NCBI GenBank assembly: GCA_905178155.1
Contig: CAJINV010000003.1
Location: forward strand, 7,398,601-7,462,600
DNA length: 64,000 nt
From: Amoebophrya sp. A120
Taxonomy: Eukaryota; Sar; Dinophyceae; Syndiniales; Amoebophryaceae
Direction: 5' to 3'
The translations under genes and the position numbers were made by a program. The notes beneath the pieces are model-generated. The model made no database searches, had not been told where the DNA came from, and saw only the letters and a list, made by a program, of their open reading frames with translations. Positions 47,817-59,100 of this stretch are shown here, in pieces (positions within the stretch are counted from its first letter, which is position 1; every line of letters begins with the position of its first letter).

Positions 47817-49930
47817 GTACTAAAACCGACTGATCCTCGCAGAAGTGGAATCGGGCGCGATACTGAAGAAGTTGTGAAGGAGCACCATGCGGCGCTAGTG
47901 TAAGTCGTTGTGGTTCGAGAGCGAGACCATCTCGCTGCAGCTGAAAATGAGCAGTAATTTTTTATGTTTTGCGCCGGCTTTCCAGTTTCACGAGTATGCG
48001 GAGCCTTACGTTCTTGAAGTCATGATGTAGTGTCCGTCACACACAAGCTACGAACAGAATAAACTGAACAAAATTAGTCCTGGTAACCGCAAAACGCTTC
48101 TCTTTTGGATGGAGGTTCTAAAAACGCTAATAGAAGGACGTGACTCAGACAACATTTGCGATCTCCACAAGTACTACTTTTCCGCACGCACTATCTCGAA
48201 ATTGATGCAGCGTTTGATTGAATGTGCGAATTTTCTTCGATCAAGCATGCCCGCATATCAACGTTATAAAAAGATCATAATACGTAGAGGAGGTACTTGA
48301 TGATCGCGACCTGTGTCTTTCGATCCGCTGCAGGAACTATCCTAGCTTTTTTCAAACGGCGTCCACACTACAGTAATAACTTTTACTCTAACTGAATTCT
48401 GCAGATCAAGGCGTCTGCGTTGAAGCTGTGAACGTGAACCTTCTATTGCCTTTGCCAGCGGTCAATCACAATAAGATCAAAATAGAACCCTAAATCCATA
48501 AACCCTTCCAACCCTTCGAAACCCTTTTCGACGCTGGCGAAGGAACCGGGGCGTAGGAAGATGAATCGGGGGAGAAGAACAGGAAACCGCACTGATCAGA
48601 GAGAGTGTGCACAAAAACGCATGGTAAGACCTAAAGGTTTTAACTCAAGCAAAATACCCACATAGGACACCGGAGGGTGTCATGTCCCGAACCACAAAAA
48701 AATCCTGCTTGGTGCCAGTAGGGCCCGGGGAAAGCAAAAGAGCAGCACAAGGAAGGAAAAGTAAAATCTACTTTCAAAAAGCGCTAATAAAGCCTTTTGC
48801 TCTGATCCGTCCGGGTGTGCACTCCCATCTGGTTCTAAAGCTTCAGCAGTGCTGAGAGCGCTCCGACCCTAAACCTCCTGGCCAAAGCCAAAAGATCTAC
48901 GTACGTATGCGCACGAGCAAGGCAGGAACATCGCCTGATGTGGACGATGTTCCTAAACTAAAAACAAAAAACGACTCTCAGACCGGAGGTAGCCTCACGG
49001 TAGTCGATGCGAGCGAAGGGCGCGAGGAGCGAAGCGAGAGCGAAAGCGAGAATGAGAGCAAAATCGAGACGAGAGCGAAAATCGAGGGCAAAAATCGAGA
49101 ATCGAATTCGAGGATCGAGAGATAAAGGAAGGAATCGACAAAAACGAATTTGCGCTCGATAGTGAAACGGAAACGCGAACAATATCGAAAACGAGATATC
49201 GAAAACGAGAAGTCTCTCTTTTCTCGGAGACGAAGCGAGAGAGAGAGAAACTCACATATCAGGATGTTGCAATTTTACATCCATGTTTTTCATTTTGATT
49301 TGATATACCAAAAAAAGTCAAGCAGGTCAAAAGTTTCAACAAGTCAGAAGGCATTTTTATAAATTGTGATCAGCCCAGATATCATGCATAAGCACAATGT
49401 CATGTTAGTTATGACGGTCAATCACAATAAGATTCGTAACTTTGACACCAGCAAGAAGAGACTTTGCATCAAGGCTGTGTATTCTTCGAAGCTGAAAAAT
49501 GATGGCTGCTCCTGCTTCGAATTCTTGAAATCTGATTCATTCCGTTCATGTGGACATGCACAAGGTGGATGGCGCGAGTTTTTCTCTTTGTCTTTTGTCA
49601 TCTTGGGCGTGCCTCTGTCGATATCGATCTTGACACCAATGCTAAGAAACACTGGAACGCTAGGCACTATGATCTCTAATTAAAGTGATAGCGACGAGCA
49701 CCTCTTGACCGTCCATACTTTTTGGAGTAACAGACTTAGCCGTTTTGCATTTCTGACATTTGTTATGTGGTGGCACGGCGGACCCTCTTACTTCTGAAAC
49801 CCTCGGTAAACAGCTGCGGCTTCGCTGTACTTCACAGACTGGAACCCGACTAGGAGAGAGCAGTGTGGACACCTGTTGCACAAATGGTGAATTATTCCCG
49901 AAGAAAGTTAGCAGCTCGGCACCGCAGCTG
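47817..49930. other. Intergenic, repeat-rich
   Basis: Contains only doubtful ORFs, such as the plus-strand 63-codon ORF at 48109-48300 and a 105-codon ORF at 49366-49683, without domains. A 19-bp word cggtcaatcacaataagat occurs at about 48459 and 49419. Degenerate telomere-like words (aaccctaaatccataaaccc) lie near 48488 but form no array. Confidence 0.45.
49005..49255. repeat. Purine-rich low-complexity tract
   Basis: Irregular repeats of gcgagagcgaaa, aaaatcgag and tatcgaaaacgag. Strong strand asymmetry (G+A on plus) produces long spurious ORFs on both strands. Confidence 0.8.
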
Positions 49931-52900
49931 CTACTGCTGCTTCACACCTTTACAGCGGGAATTCATCGTCGGCAGAGATTCATTTTCCAGGTATAGCTCT
50001 TTATGAGCAGCCCATCCGGCCCTCTCCTTGTGCCGATCAAACAAGTCCCGTAGCGCCGCAACATAACGCGTGTGCAGGTCTTCTACCTGTGCTGCGGTGG
50101 GGTAGAAGCCTTCCGTGCCGATGTTATGGCTTTCCATCCCTGGTGTTTCTCCATGTTGTTGTTCTTGTGGTCGTGAGGTAAAATCATAGTTCTCTTGTTG
50201 CGCTTTGCAACCATCGTTTGGGAGATCTTCCCCAGGGGATCGAGCATGCTGTCCGTCGTGCCTCACGACCGGAGCGATCGGCTTCCCAATATGCACTGCA
50301 AATATGTTTGCGTCTGGAAGGATGCAAATCCAAACTGTGTGTGATGCCGTCTTTAGATTCTAAAAAAAGTAGTATTGCATGACCAGCAGTTTGTGCTACG
50401 CGGACGCGGAGAGGGCTTTTCTCATGTGGATTAGGCATCAGGATCCCTCTCAACATCTGTGATGCTAGGTCATGCATTACAGGCATCATGCTGATGCCAT
50501 GAACATGATGGGTCATACAAAATATGCATGACCAACCTGGCAATCTTCCAGACCCAGACATATTTGCACTCGTACCCAATGCAAACCACCAATTTCCGTC
50601 GGTATGGTATCGGGCCGAATGGAATGCCGAAGCGGTCGGTCCAGTAAACCAGCGACGTTTAAAATGCACGAAAAAAAAAGTATCAGTAAGACACGAGAGC
50701 GAAGTCAAGGAAAAGGAATACGATGAAGCCGTGAGCATGACAATACTTGTCTAATATCAAAAAATATCTATATATTGCAAGAACGCAGGCTTCCTTGTGG
50801 TCGCGAGTAGTGCCCAAAAAACAGTATCAACAAGAGCGGTCGATACACATTCAACATACCTGTGTCACATTGATCTCGACGAAAGATCCCTGTCACGAAA
50901 CGCAAAATTACGTGGCCAGACCAAGACATTCACGTATAATTTATTCCCGCGAGGTGAAAACAAAATTCATCATGTTGGTCTCCCTGGACGAAGGCAAGCT
51001 GCGGAACTACGTGCATTTATTTTGAGACCTCTTTGATGTCTTAGTTTCATTTTTTCCTGCATATTTTCAGCTTCGAACTAACTCGGGCGAAGAAAGACCG
51101 GTGCGTGAATTTGCGATCGAAGATCTGATTCGCACCCATGCAGTAAACCGGAACCAGAAACGCGTTTGTTTGCAGAGCCACCTTGCAGAACCCCTGCCGC
51201 TTGCGGAGCACAATCTGTTCTTCTCCTTCGGTGCCGTAGAACATTTCCGTGATGCCACCCGGAAGCAGTGTGAGGAAGTTCTCCGGGAAAGGTCGTTGAA
51301 GGTTGCGCCGCAACTCCGAAGCAGAGACTTTCGTGAAGCCGAACTAGGTATCGTATTGAAAAACTGAAGGCCTCATTGCCCCAGGAGACAGCGCAGGCTC
51401 ATCCTGCAAATTATTGGCCCCAACACATCACTCGCTTTACTAGATGTTGGACGCATATAATTTTCATATTTATCACTCAACAGTGCAGATTTCTAAGGCA
51501 GGAAGATGAATAGGCACTGCGTTGTTGTAGCGGCCGCGAGGACCTGCTATAATACAAAAGCTGCCTTGCGTCTCCAGAAACCAGACAAGTAGGAAAGAGT
51601 CATAGTTCTTCTTCTTGCGTCCAAGTTAGTAGACTCATACAAGAATTTCAGTTTGGGTTTGCCTGTGACCGTTCGCAAGGGTGGCGCTGGGCATCAACTT
51701 TTCATCTTTATACCAGGCCAGAAACCGGCGCAGAAGTGGCAGTTTCGTCAACACATCCGCACCGGCAAAAAGCGGAAAAACCATCGGTCTGAAAAGAGGC
51801 CCTCCACCAGATCAAAGTACTTAATGCTTACACTGCAAAGCTCGCAGCGGGTGCAGCTGCCGTGTTTCAACGGCAGTACTTCAGACTCGTCCACCACTTC
51901 TCTTTCAGCTGCAGCATAGCGTACTCTTTAGGTGGAGCTTCGTCTTATTTCAAAGCTGAAGCTCTGGAAGGAAAGATCCACTCTGAACATACAATGTATG
52001 TATGTAACATACATACATACATACACGTTCCACGCGGCTTGCTTGCTTGCTTGGGTGCGCCCCATTCCTCGCAGCTCGCACTTCTGATGGTGAGACACCG
52101 CGAAAAACGGCCAATGCTGCACTTCTGATGGTGCACGTGAGGCTTGCCGCTGGTGCGGCGTCGGCTTATGTTCTTATGTTATTATACTCCCAACGGTGAA
52201 CGCAGCACCAGGAGCCCAAGCCAGACGAAAGGTGCTGAAGCCTGGCAACGAACCTTCTGGCTCTGCGAGAGGTTTGTGGTGCTCTAAATTTGGCCCTGTC
52301 TCCCGGAAAGCGATCCACCCAACGTAGTACGGGCGAGCAAGGGTGTGAAGGAACCCTCTGCGTTCGTGATGTGGACGAACGTCGCAAGAGGTGAAGAAGG
52401 ATCCTGGAGGTGCCTGGGCCGCCTTTTTCTGGGGGGGCGACTTAGAGCGCACCGGCGGGCTCTATATCCATGTTCCTGATGGCCGCATCAATGCGTCTTC
52501 GCTACGAGCGTCGTGTTGATTGATTTTGCCACGGTCTCCCAATGTCGGCGGCGGGCTACAAGCCTTGTGCCACGTTCATCATGCATCCTGCATTCTAGCG
52601 GATGCTACTACTCCAGCTCTTCACAGACAGAGAGAGGAGGAGGGGGGGGGTCTACTACGAGCAGGCCCCCGATGTCGGGGCAACCTCTACGGCAGCAACC
52701 GGAGGGCAGACGCGGACGCACGGGAAAGGCGCAGGCGCCAGCCCTGCGAGGGCCCTGCATGCGTCCACGCGCGTAAGTGAGAAACATCCGGGGCGCAGCC
52801 CAATCTTCCGGACGCGGGCCCATGGCTTTCTGGTGCTAGGTGGCAGGGAGGCGCATGGCAGTCGCGGGCCTTCGTGTCTCGAACATCTTTGCGCGCTCGC

Positions 52901-54082
52901 TGCGTGGCCCTGTATTGGCGTCCCGTTGCCGTATGCTCCGGGGCTGCACACGCAGCCGATCGGACGCGACGGGCATGCCACAGGGGAGGCTGCAGTGGCG
53001 TGGGCAATGTTTTTAGATGCTGAAGGCGGCTCGCGATGGTCTAGCTCCGAGCTAAACCGGCTGCGACGAGCGTTCCACGGACCAAACTAGGCCAGATGCT
53101 CCACAGGCCTCGCGTAGCTGAGGCGGATACATTCTCTCACTCTGAGCGCGTTGCCAGTCGGTCCTGGCATCTGCTGGGTCCTAAAGACAGACCAAGTACT
53201 TTTGTTTTCTGGCATCTGCTGGGTCCTAAAGACAGACCTATTTCAAAGCTGAAGCTGCTCTGGAAGCAAAGATCCACTCTGAACCAAAGCACAACGCTTT
53301 TCTTTCATGCAAAACAGCACGTCCCCACGCGCGTGCTGGTGGATTCAATTCATTATATCAAAAGTCCATGCGAATGTAGGTAGACACACGCACACACACA
53401 CACACACTTGCTTCTTCACGTTGCTTGGGGCCGGGCCGCCTTGTATTGAAATAAAAACCCCGTATTTCTCATACATTTCCTTTGCCATCAGAGAATGGCC
53501 GATCCCGAAAAGCGCGTGCGGGTGGTAAACGGCCAGAAAGTTGGGCGCTGCTCCTTTGCTCTGGATGGCGCACCGGATCCTCTCTTGGATCAGATCCAGC
53601 GACGGCGCATCGTCCTCATTCACGACACCAGTTTCCACCGCCATCTTCTGTTCAGTTGAGGAAGAAGTTCCTTTCCTTTCGCTTGCAGAGGCAGTGGTTG
53701 TACGCGAGGACGTTGATGCACCACTTGTAGTACCCAGCTCGAGCAGAGCCGCGGTCTCCGCACACGTGAACTCATCGATGACCTCCGCGGAGAAGTAAGT
53801 CCGCTTGCCCTCAATGTCGTCAAAAAAATGGCACCACGCGGGCCACACACAGGGGGTCCGCAGGGGAACAGCATAGTCGAGCAGGACCACAACCCAGAAC
53901 AACTGACAGACTCGGCTTTCCACACTGATAGCCCCATACAAGGCAAAGGGTAGCGCGAAAAGCACGAAGTTCAAGCTCAAGTAGAAGGCGCACACCAAGC
54001 ACACCTTCAGTTCCGACCAGGGCACACCGAAAAAAAGAAGCCCAGGGACAGGGGATTCCGTCGTTCTCGACGAAGGGGCCAT
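49931..54082 (-). CDS. DGAT2: Diacylglycerol/monoacylglycerol O-acyltransferase, DGAT2 family
   Basis: Transfers acyl groups from acyl-CoA to (di)acylglycerol at the ER or lipid droplets. ATG at 54082 (MAPSSRTTES) opens an exon with two membrane-like stretches (VCLVCAFYLSLNFVLFALPF, LFWVVVLLDYAVPL), a Ser/Thr-rich insert, then NFLAVYHPHALFGIG, the active-site region. DGAT2 enzymes usually have HPHG; here it is HPHA. Exon 51.78-51.64 kb gives GADVLTKLPLLRRFLAW. Exon about 51.35-51.08 kb gives LTLLPGGITEMFYG and RKRQGFCKVALQTNAFLVPV. Exon 50.66-50.58 kb gives FGIPFGPIPYRRKLVVCIG. Excising 50290-50574 joins this to KPIAPV, then VEDLHTRYVAALRDLFDRHK near the C terminus. The stop at 49931 is likely. 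The 1.7-kb first intron holds duplicated sequence. Confidence 0.85.
50290..50574. mobile_element. Introner, TCTGGG family (285 bp)
   Basis: Termini TATGCACTGCAAATATG and CATATTTGCACTCGTA; direct repeat CCCAA on both sides. Excision rebuilds the DGAT2 motif VVCIG|KPI. Confidence 0.9.
51940..53440. repeat. Duplicated segments inside the DGAT2 intron
   Basis: The block tatttcaaagctgaagct..ctggaag.aaagatccactctgaac occurs at about 51947 and 53238, each followed by a microsatellite (tacatacatac at 52010; cacacacac at 53390) and a cttgcttg..ttggg word. A 30-bp unit ctggcatctgctgggtccta plus aagacagacc is tandemly repeated at 53166 and 53211. An atgtatgtatgtaacatacatacatac hairpin (in two halves) lies near 51995-52022. 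Confidence 0.7.
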
Positions 54083-54502
54083 GTTCAATCAGATTAACTT
54101 TGGAACTGGAACAAAACTGGAACGTGAAAGAATTTACCTGTGACACTGCAACAAAAGCCCACACGTCGGCGACGACTGATGCTACCGGCTTGAAGACCTC
54201 ACTTCTTTTTGCTAATTTTTGTTTTTACGTACTTACTTTGGAAGATTTCGGAACATTCATGTTTCTCACTCCTGGAGCTGCTTGACATTCACAGGCGGGC
54301 CCTGCTGAGTCAAAAACTACTTTCGGCTTGAAACACAAACAACAATTTGCTTCATAAAATTCAAGAACGCGGGACGGCATTTTAATGCTCTCGTCGGGCT
54401 TCGACACCGACGGGCTAACTTCCAACATATACATATTTCGTGGCGCAACTATGCCCCGCGACGACAGCAAGAAGTACCAACGTAGTGCAAAGCCATATGC
54501 AA

Positions 54503-54540
54503 TATTATGCCGAAGCTCCGCGGCCCCTGAACTTCATCAA
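54503..54540. repeat. 38-bp direct repeat, copy 1
   Basis: Identical over 38 bp to 55256-55293 (tattatgccgaagctccgcg then gcccctgaacttcatcaa). It lies just downstream of the stop of the candidate gene at 54581-55330. Confidence 0.9.
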
Positions 54541-54580
54541 GCCCTCTGCTCAGCCGCCCCAGTCTAGCTTACAGGCTTCC

Positions 54581-55330
54581 CTAGCCCTCCCAGTTCTCGC
54601 AGCCTGTGCAGTTTTTCCCGCCTTTTTCGTCTTCCCACTCTTCCCCGTCTCTATCTTCCTTGTCCCGAAGGTCTGGCCTCCCTGCCCCCTTGTGTTCCGC
54701 CGTTTGCCTCGTCGCTTCTGCGTGGCTTTCAAACTGCTCGCAGATAGAGAAACAGGTCCCGCAGCAGACACAGGAAAACACGGGCGAAAATGGCCGCCGG
54801 AATCTGTTCGCACATAGAGAAGGAGGCGGCGCGAACGCCCTCCCGATCTTTCTAGGCAAGAGCTCCGGCCAAGCTTCCGAGAAAGTCCCGCCGCGGAAAA
54901 TATGAAGCGCGCCATGATCTTCAAACGCGCGCAGTTCTTAAAATAAGCGCACGAGCAAAGATCCACAAAACGGCCCACATCTGCGGAAAAATAAGATCGA
55001 CAGCCGGCGACTTGCCAAGTTAAATGCCGCTTCATAGCCAGAATTACCCGCAAGAGCTCCGCAAATATATTTGGCCAAGAGCAGAGCGACCGCGTCTCGA
55101 ATCTCATCGACACAACCAGGACCCCAATGGCTACCTGAAACTGACTAGCTGACACAGCCGCACCCTTTCCCCCCGTCCTCCCCTTCTAGTTCTGCTTCCC
55201 CCCTCCCAGTGCTCTCGATTTCGCTTCGGGATAGAGATTCCTTCCCCCTGGCTAGTATTATGCCGAAGCTCCGCGGCCCCTGAACTTCATCAAAGAGCGC
55301 AATCACATCTAAAAGTATTTGGGCCTCCAT
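54581..55330 (-). CDS. Candidate gene with a C2H2-like zinc finger
   Basis: ATG at 55330 reads MEAQILLDVIALFDEVQGPR. The final exon (about 54941-54581, after a ttttaag acceptor) reads FEDHGALHIFRGGTFSEAWP, then CVCCGTCFSICEQFESHAEA and TRQTAEHK, ending in an acidic tail and a CTGC pair before the stop. The spacing C-x2-C-x3-F-x5-F-x2-H fits the first part of a C2H2 finger; the second His is farther away than usual. The middle (about 55.14-54.95 kb) has a plausible open frame, but the splice joins are not proven. Confidence 0.35.
55256..55293. repeat. 38-bp direct repeat, copy 2
   Basis: Second copy of the 54503 repeat, here inside the first exon of the candidate zinc-finger gene (encoding LFDEVQGPRSFGII on the minus strand). 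Confidence 0.9.
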
Positions 55331-56199
55331 CTTTTCCTATTCTCGATATTCAAAAGTTTTTGGCGCATCATCAACGATCCTGACCTGTTCCGGGCTTGGA
55401 TTTGATCGGTGAGCCCGCAATATTTTCATTTGGCTCTATTGTGCGTGAAAGGCAAAGGGAACAGAATTTTAAGTTTTTGTCTCCCATTAGCAAGCATTGA
55501 CGAGGGTCCGCAGCTTGGTCCAATCCCCTTTTGTCACAAGAAATCTCCTCCAGCTTGCTCACTCAAGGTGGCAGAGGATAAAAAGTACTTTCTTTTGCAT
55601 TCGAGAATCGAATGTTCCCTTCGCTTTGCGCCAAGTTAGGATCTACGTACTGAATCATGCCATTCGATACTTAGTAGAGCTCTGTGCTCATCACTCTCCG
55701 CACATCACGAGGACATCAAGTCTTTTTATTTAAACCGTAAAAGAGGAGGTGGTCCGTCCGCAATTGAAGATTGACTCGTAGTCTAAACTCATATGGAAAT
55801 TGGCCAACCGGTGCGCTCGTGAATATGCTCTCGCTTTGTCTCTACATTTCAAAAAAAAAATTCTCAGAAACGGAAGGCACCGTTGTTATCAACTACATGT
55901 TCATACTTCCTGCTACTCGCCACTATTCCAACTGACAGTGATACTCAGGATACATCTGCACGAGCAAGGGCATCAGTGTAAGGGTAGGTACTTTGTATCT
56001 TCGGAGGCCCAAGTCCGCATCGGCAAGATGAGCTACTCAACACAGTTACATGTACTAAATTACATATTCGATCATGGAGATGTCACCACGGCAACAAAGA
56101 AATACTAGACAAGAGTCAAGAACATCAATTTTTCTGACCCCCGCTTTTGTTGGCCCTACCACCACTTCCTTGTGACCACTCAGCGTGGTTTTGGCGCGA
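55331..56199. other. Intergenic region
   Basis: Only short ORFs without domain support. One minus-strand stretch near 55450 has a KFCSLC pair but no start or splice evidence. Confidence 0.45.
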
Positions 56200-59100
56200 C
56201 TACTTCCCGCCGGGAGACGCACTCAGCAACGTCGGCGGAGCGCCCGGCGAAGCGACCTCGACACTGGTCCGCTTGCTAGACTCGTCGGACGCGGCCCGCT
56301 CCAGGCTCTCTTGCAGCAATCGGTCCACGTCTCCTTTGCTAGCCTTGTTCTGCGAGAGGCGGCTGTTGCGCGGACTCGCGGCTCGCCCCGTCACTGAGCT
56401 GCGGCCGTTCGGTATGACAAAGAAAGAACAAAAAGCTAGCACAGCATATATAATATACAATTGTAAATGCAAAAACAAATGAACAAGAATCAACCAACGA
56501 ATAGCTCGCACCAGGGCCCTGACTGGGCGCCGGGCCCATATTACCATAAACCATGGTGCTAGCTTATGCTATACAAGAAAGATTTCAACATCTCTGCGTA
56601 ATATCCATCGGTATCTACTAATATTGTCCTTGCGTTTACAAATATGATAGTAGGCTTCTAGCTTTTTGCTCTAGGATATTCGGCGAGAACTCGGGCGAAA
56701 ACTCGTCCTCTTCGTCGTCCACCTCGCGAATCGCAGCCTGGTCCGCCTTGCGGTAGGCCGACTGGCGCGCCCGCGTGAACCCCAACGTCCCGGACCCTGT
56801 CGGGTCGGCGGCCGCAGCCCCCGCTGCTGACGGTGCGGAAAGCTTCTTTCCGACGGCCGCATTTAGTGTCTGCCCGTTCATTATGAACTGCAAAAATGTC
56901 TGGGTCTGGAAGATTGCTGAGGTTTGTGATGCTGTGTCTGCTTGACGGAGAAGGTGTTGCATGGAAAGCCTAGCATCACAGGTTTTAAGAGGGTTTCCCA
57001 ATGCATAATCCGCATGACAAACACCTTCTTTCGGCGACAGGAAACAGAGCTCCTTTTGCTGTCTATAGCATGACAGATTTTTGTGTGATCTAAGTATGCA
57101 TCACAAGAAGTTCGCAACCTTCCAGACCCAGACATTTTTACATTTGATATTCATCCCGGCTTGCCCCCGGTGGTCCACGTGGCCAAAAATCCGCCCGGCC
57201 TCGGTCAGCCGGGGATGCGCGGTGTCAGTATCGAAGCGTCAGCATCGAAATCGACAAAGTTGAAAAAATTTGTTGCGATAACGCACAAACTAAGTAGTAC
57301 CTATATTTTTCAAAGGCACGCAAGTGAGGGCGATTCATTGTAAGCCTGTTTGGAGCTCAACATAGAGCTTGCGAAAGTAGCACGACAGAGGATGTCTCTT
57401 TTGCCCTAAGAGCATGCACAAATTTGATTTCGGTGCTCGGAAAATCTGTCACGTACCCCGGACGTGACAGGTTGTCAAGCTCAAGAATGTCTAAGCCGCG
57501 GTACAGGTTGTACACCTACCGACTCCGACTTTATGCATTTTTACAAATCATTTCAGCTTTGTCGATTTCACACCTGACACTTCCGTAGTCGGCAAGCAAC
57601 GCGGAGTCCTTTAACCGGTCTGCCGCAAGCTTCGCGAAGGTCTCCATCACTTCGGCGTCCTCGTCGTTAAACGTGGAGATCTCGCCGTCAAACTCCCGCT
57701 TGTTCTGCATTACCACGATATCCCACATAAAAAGACAGGCAGGTGGCCGTGGCTCAGGGCATATTTATAATTTCTTGTATATGCAAAAATAAATTCACCG
57801 GGAAATGATCTTAGTCATGGGCGAGCCCGTACCCGTAGCGTGCTGGTCGTTGGGATATAATGCAAAAATACAGATCTTTTTTTCGCGTATATGTATTTTT
57901 GCCCTGTCCTCTTTTTCTGTGGGATACACGAGACCCAGGACCCGTTCGCTGTTCGCGGGTTGCAGGGGAACGACCAGCATAGTCTCCGGCCGCGTGGCCG
58001 GCTCCCCCGCGATCGCGGCCGCCGATGCGGTCGTGCCCGTACAGCAGAGGTTCTCGTGGTCGCAGTATCGGGGATATGCACAGAAAATCGATCTGTCCTC
58101 TGGGCCTGAAAATTTGCACGAGACTTGTTCATGTGATGCTAGTATTTTTCGCATCAGTCAGTATTTTGCACCCACCTGTACTGCAGCGTTTCTCATGATT
58201 ATACCTGGCCAAGTAAGTATTGCATATATAATACTTATGTCCATGGCGCTTCTTTTCACTTTGCATGTCTCCGCTGCACGCATTGATAAACAGACTTCCG
58301 TGCTGTCGTGCAGAACAGTTTGGCTCTGTTCCAGATGAACCAGACACGTTTGCAAGAACGCATAGAGGATCCTCCTGAACGTTTTCGGAATTGATGGTCT
58401 TCTTTTGCCGTAGGGCCGCCCCGCTGATCCCCACGTGGTCGGGGATGCGCAGCTCGTGCGACCCGGACAAGCTCCACAGGGTGCCCCTGCTCTCCTCGTG
58501 CAGGAACACGGCACACTGGTCACTCTGCACCAACTCGTGTGCGTGGGTCGTATATCCTGTGTAACTAACGACCCGTCCCCCTCTCCTAGTCAAGGTGCGG
58601 ACTTGTTTGCTACACAAATCAACAAGGCTTGGCTGCTGTGGATGACGAGTTTGGACTCGCGGCGTGATCGACATCGTGGATAGCTAGTGCGCCGGCCGCA
58701 TCATATTACACAAAATGAAAATCTTAACTTGCATACACAAAATCCAAAACACCATATACAAAAAGCTGTACAACTTATGGGGCTGCGCATGAGCAGAGAC
58801 ATCCTCACCGTGACCATGCGAATTTGCACGAAAAATGAATCCAGGGTGGGCAGGATTTTAACGAAGTACTTAGGATATCGTGATCGTCAGGATCATGCTC
58901 TGGGAGCCCAGATTCTTGGGGAGTGAGTTCTATAAAATGCAAAAATGTCTGGGTCTGGAAGAATGCGCGATTTGTCATGCTGCTTTTCCATGACCCATGA
59001 AGTCTGGAATGCAGGACCTAGCATGACAGATTCTGTGCGATCTCTCTCATGCCTATCCTGCATGAGAAACTCCCTCCCGACTTGGTCAAAACTGGACGAC

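Noticed and set aside
48480-48530. Telomere-like words (aaccctaaatccataaaccc).
   Set aside because: Only a few degenerate units, no array; not evidence of an internal telomere.
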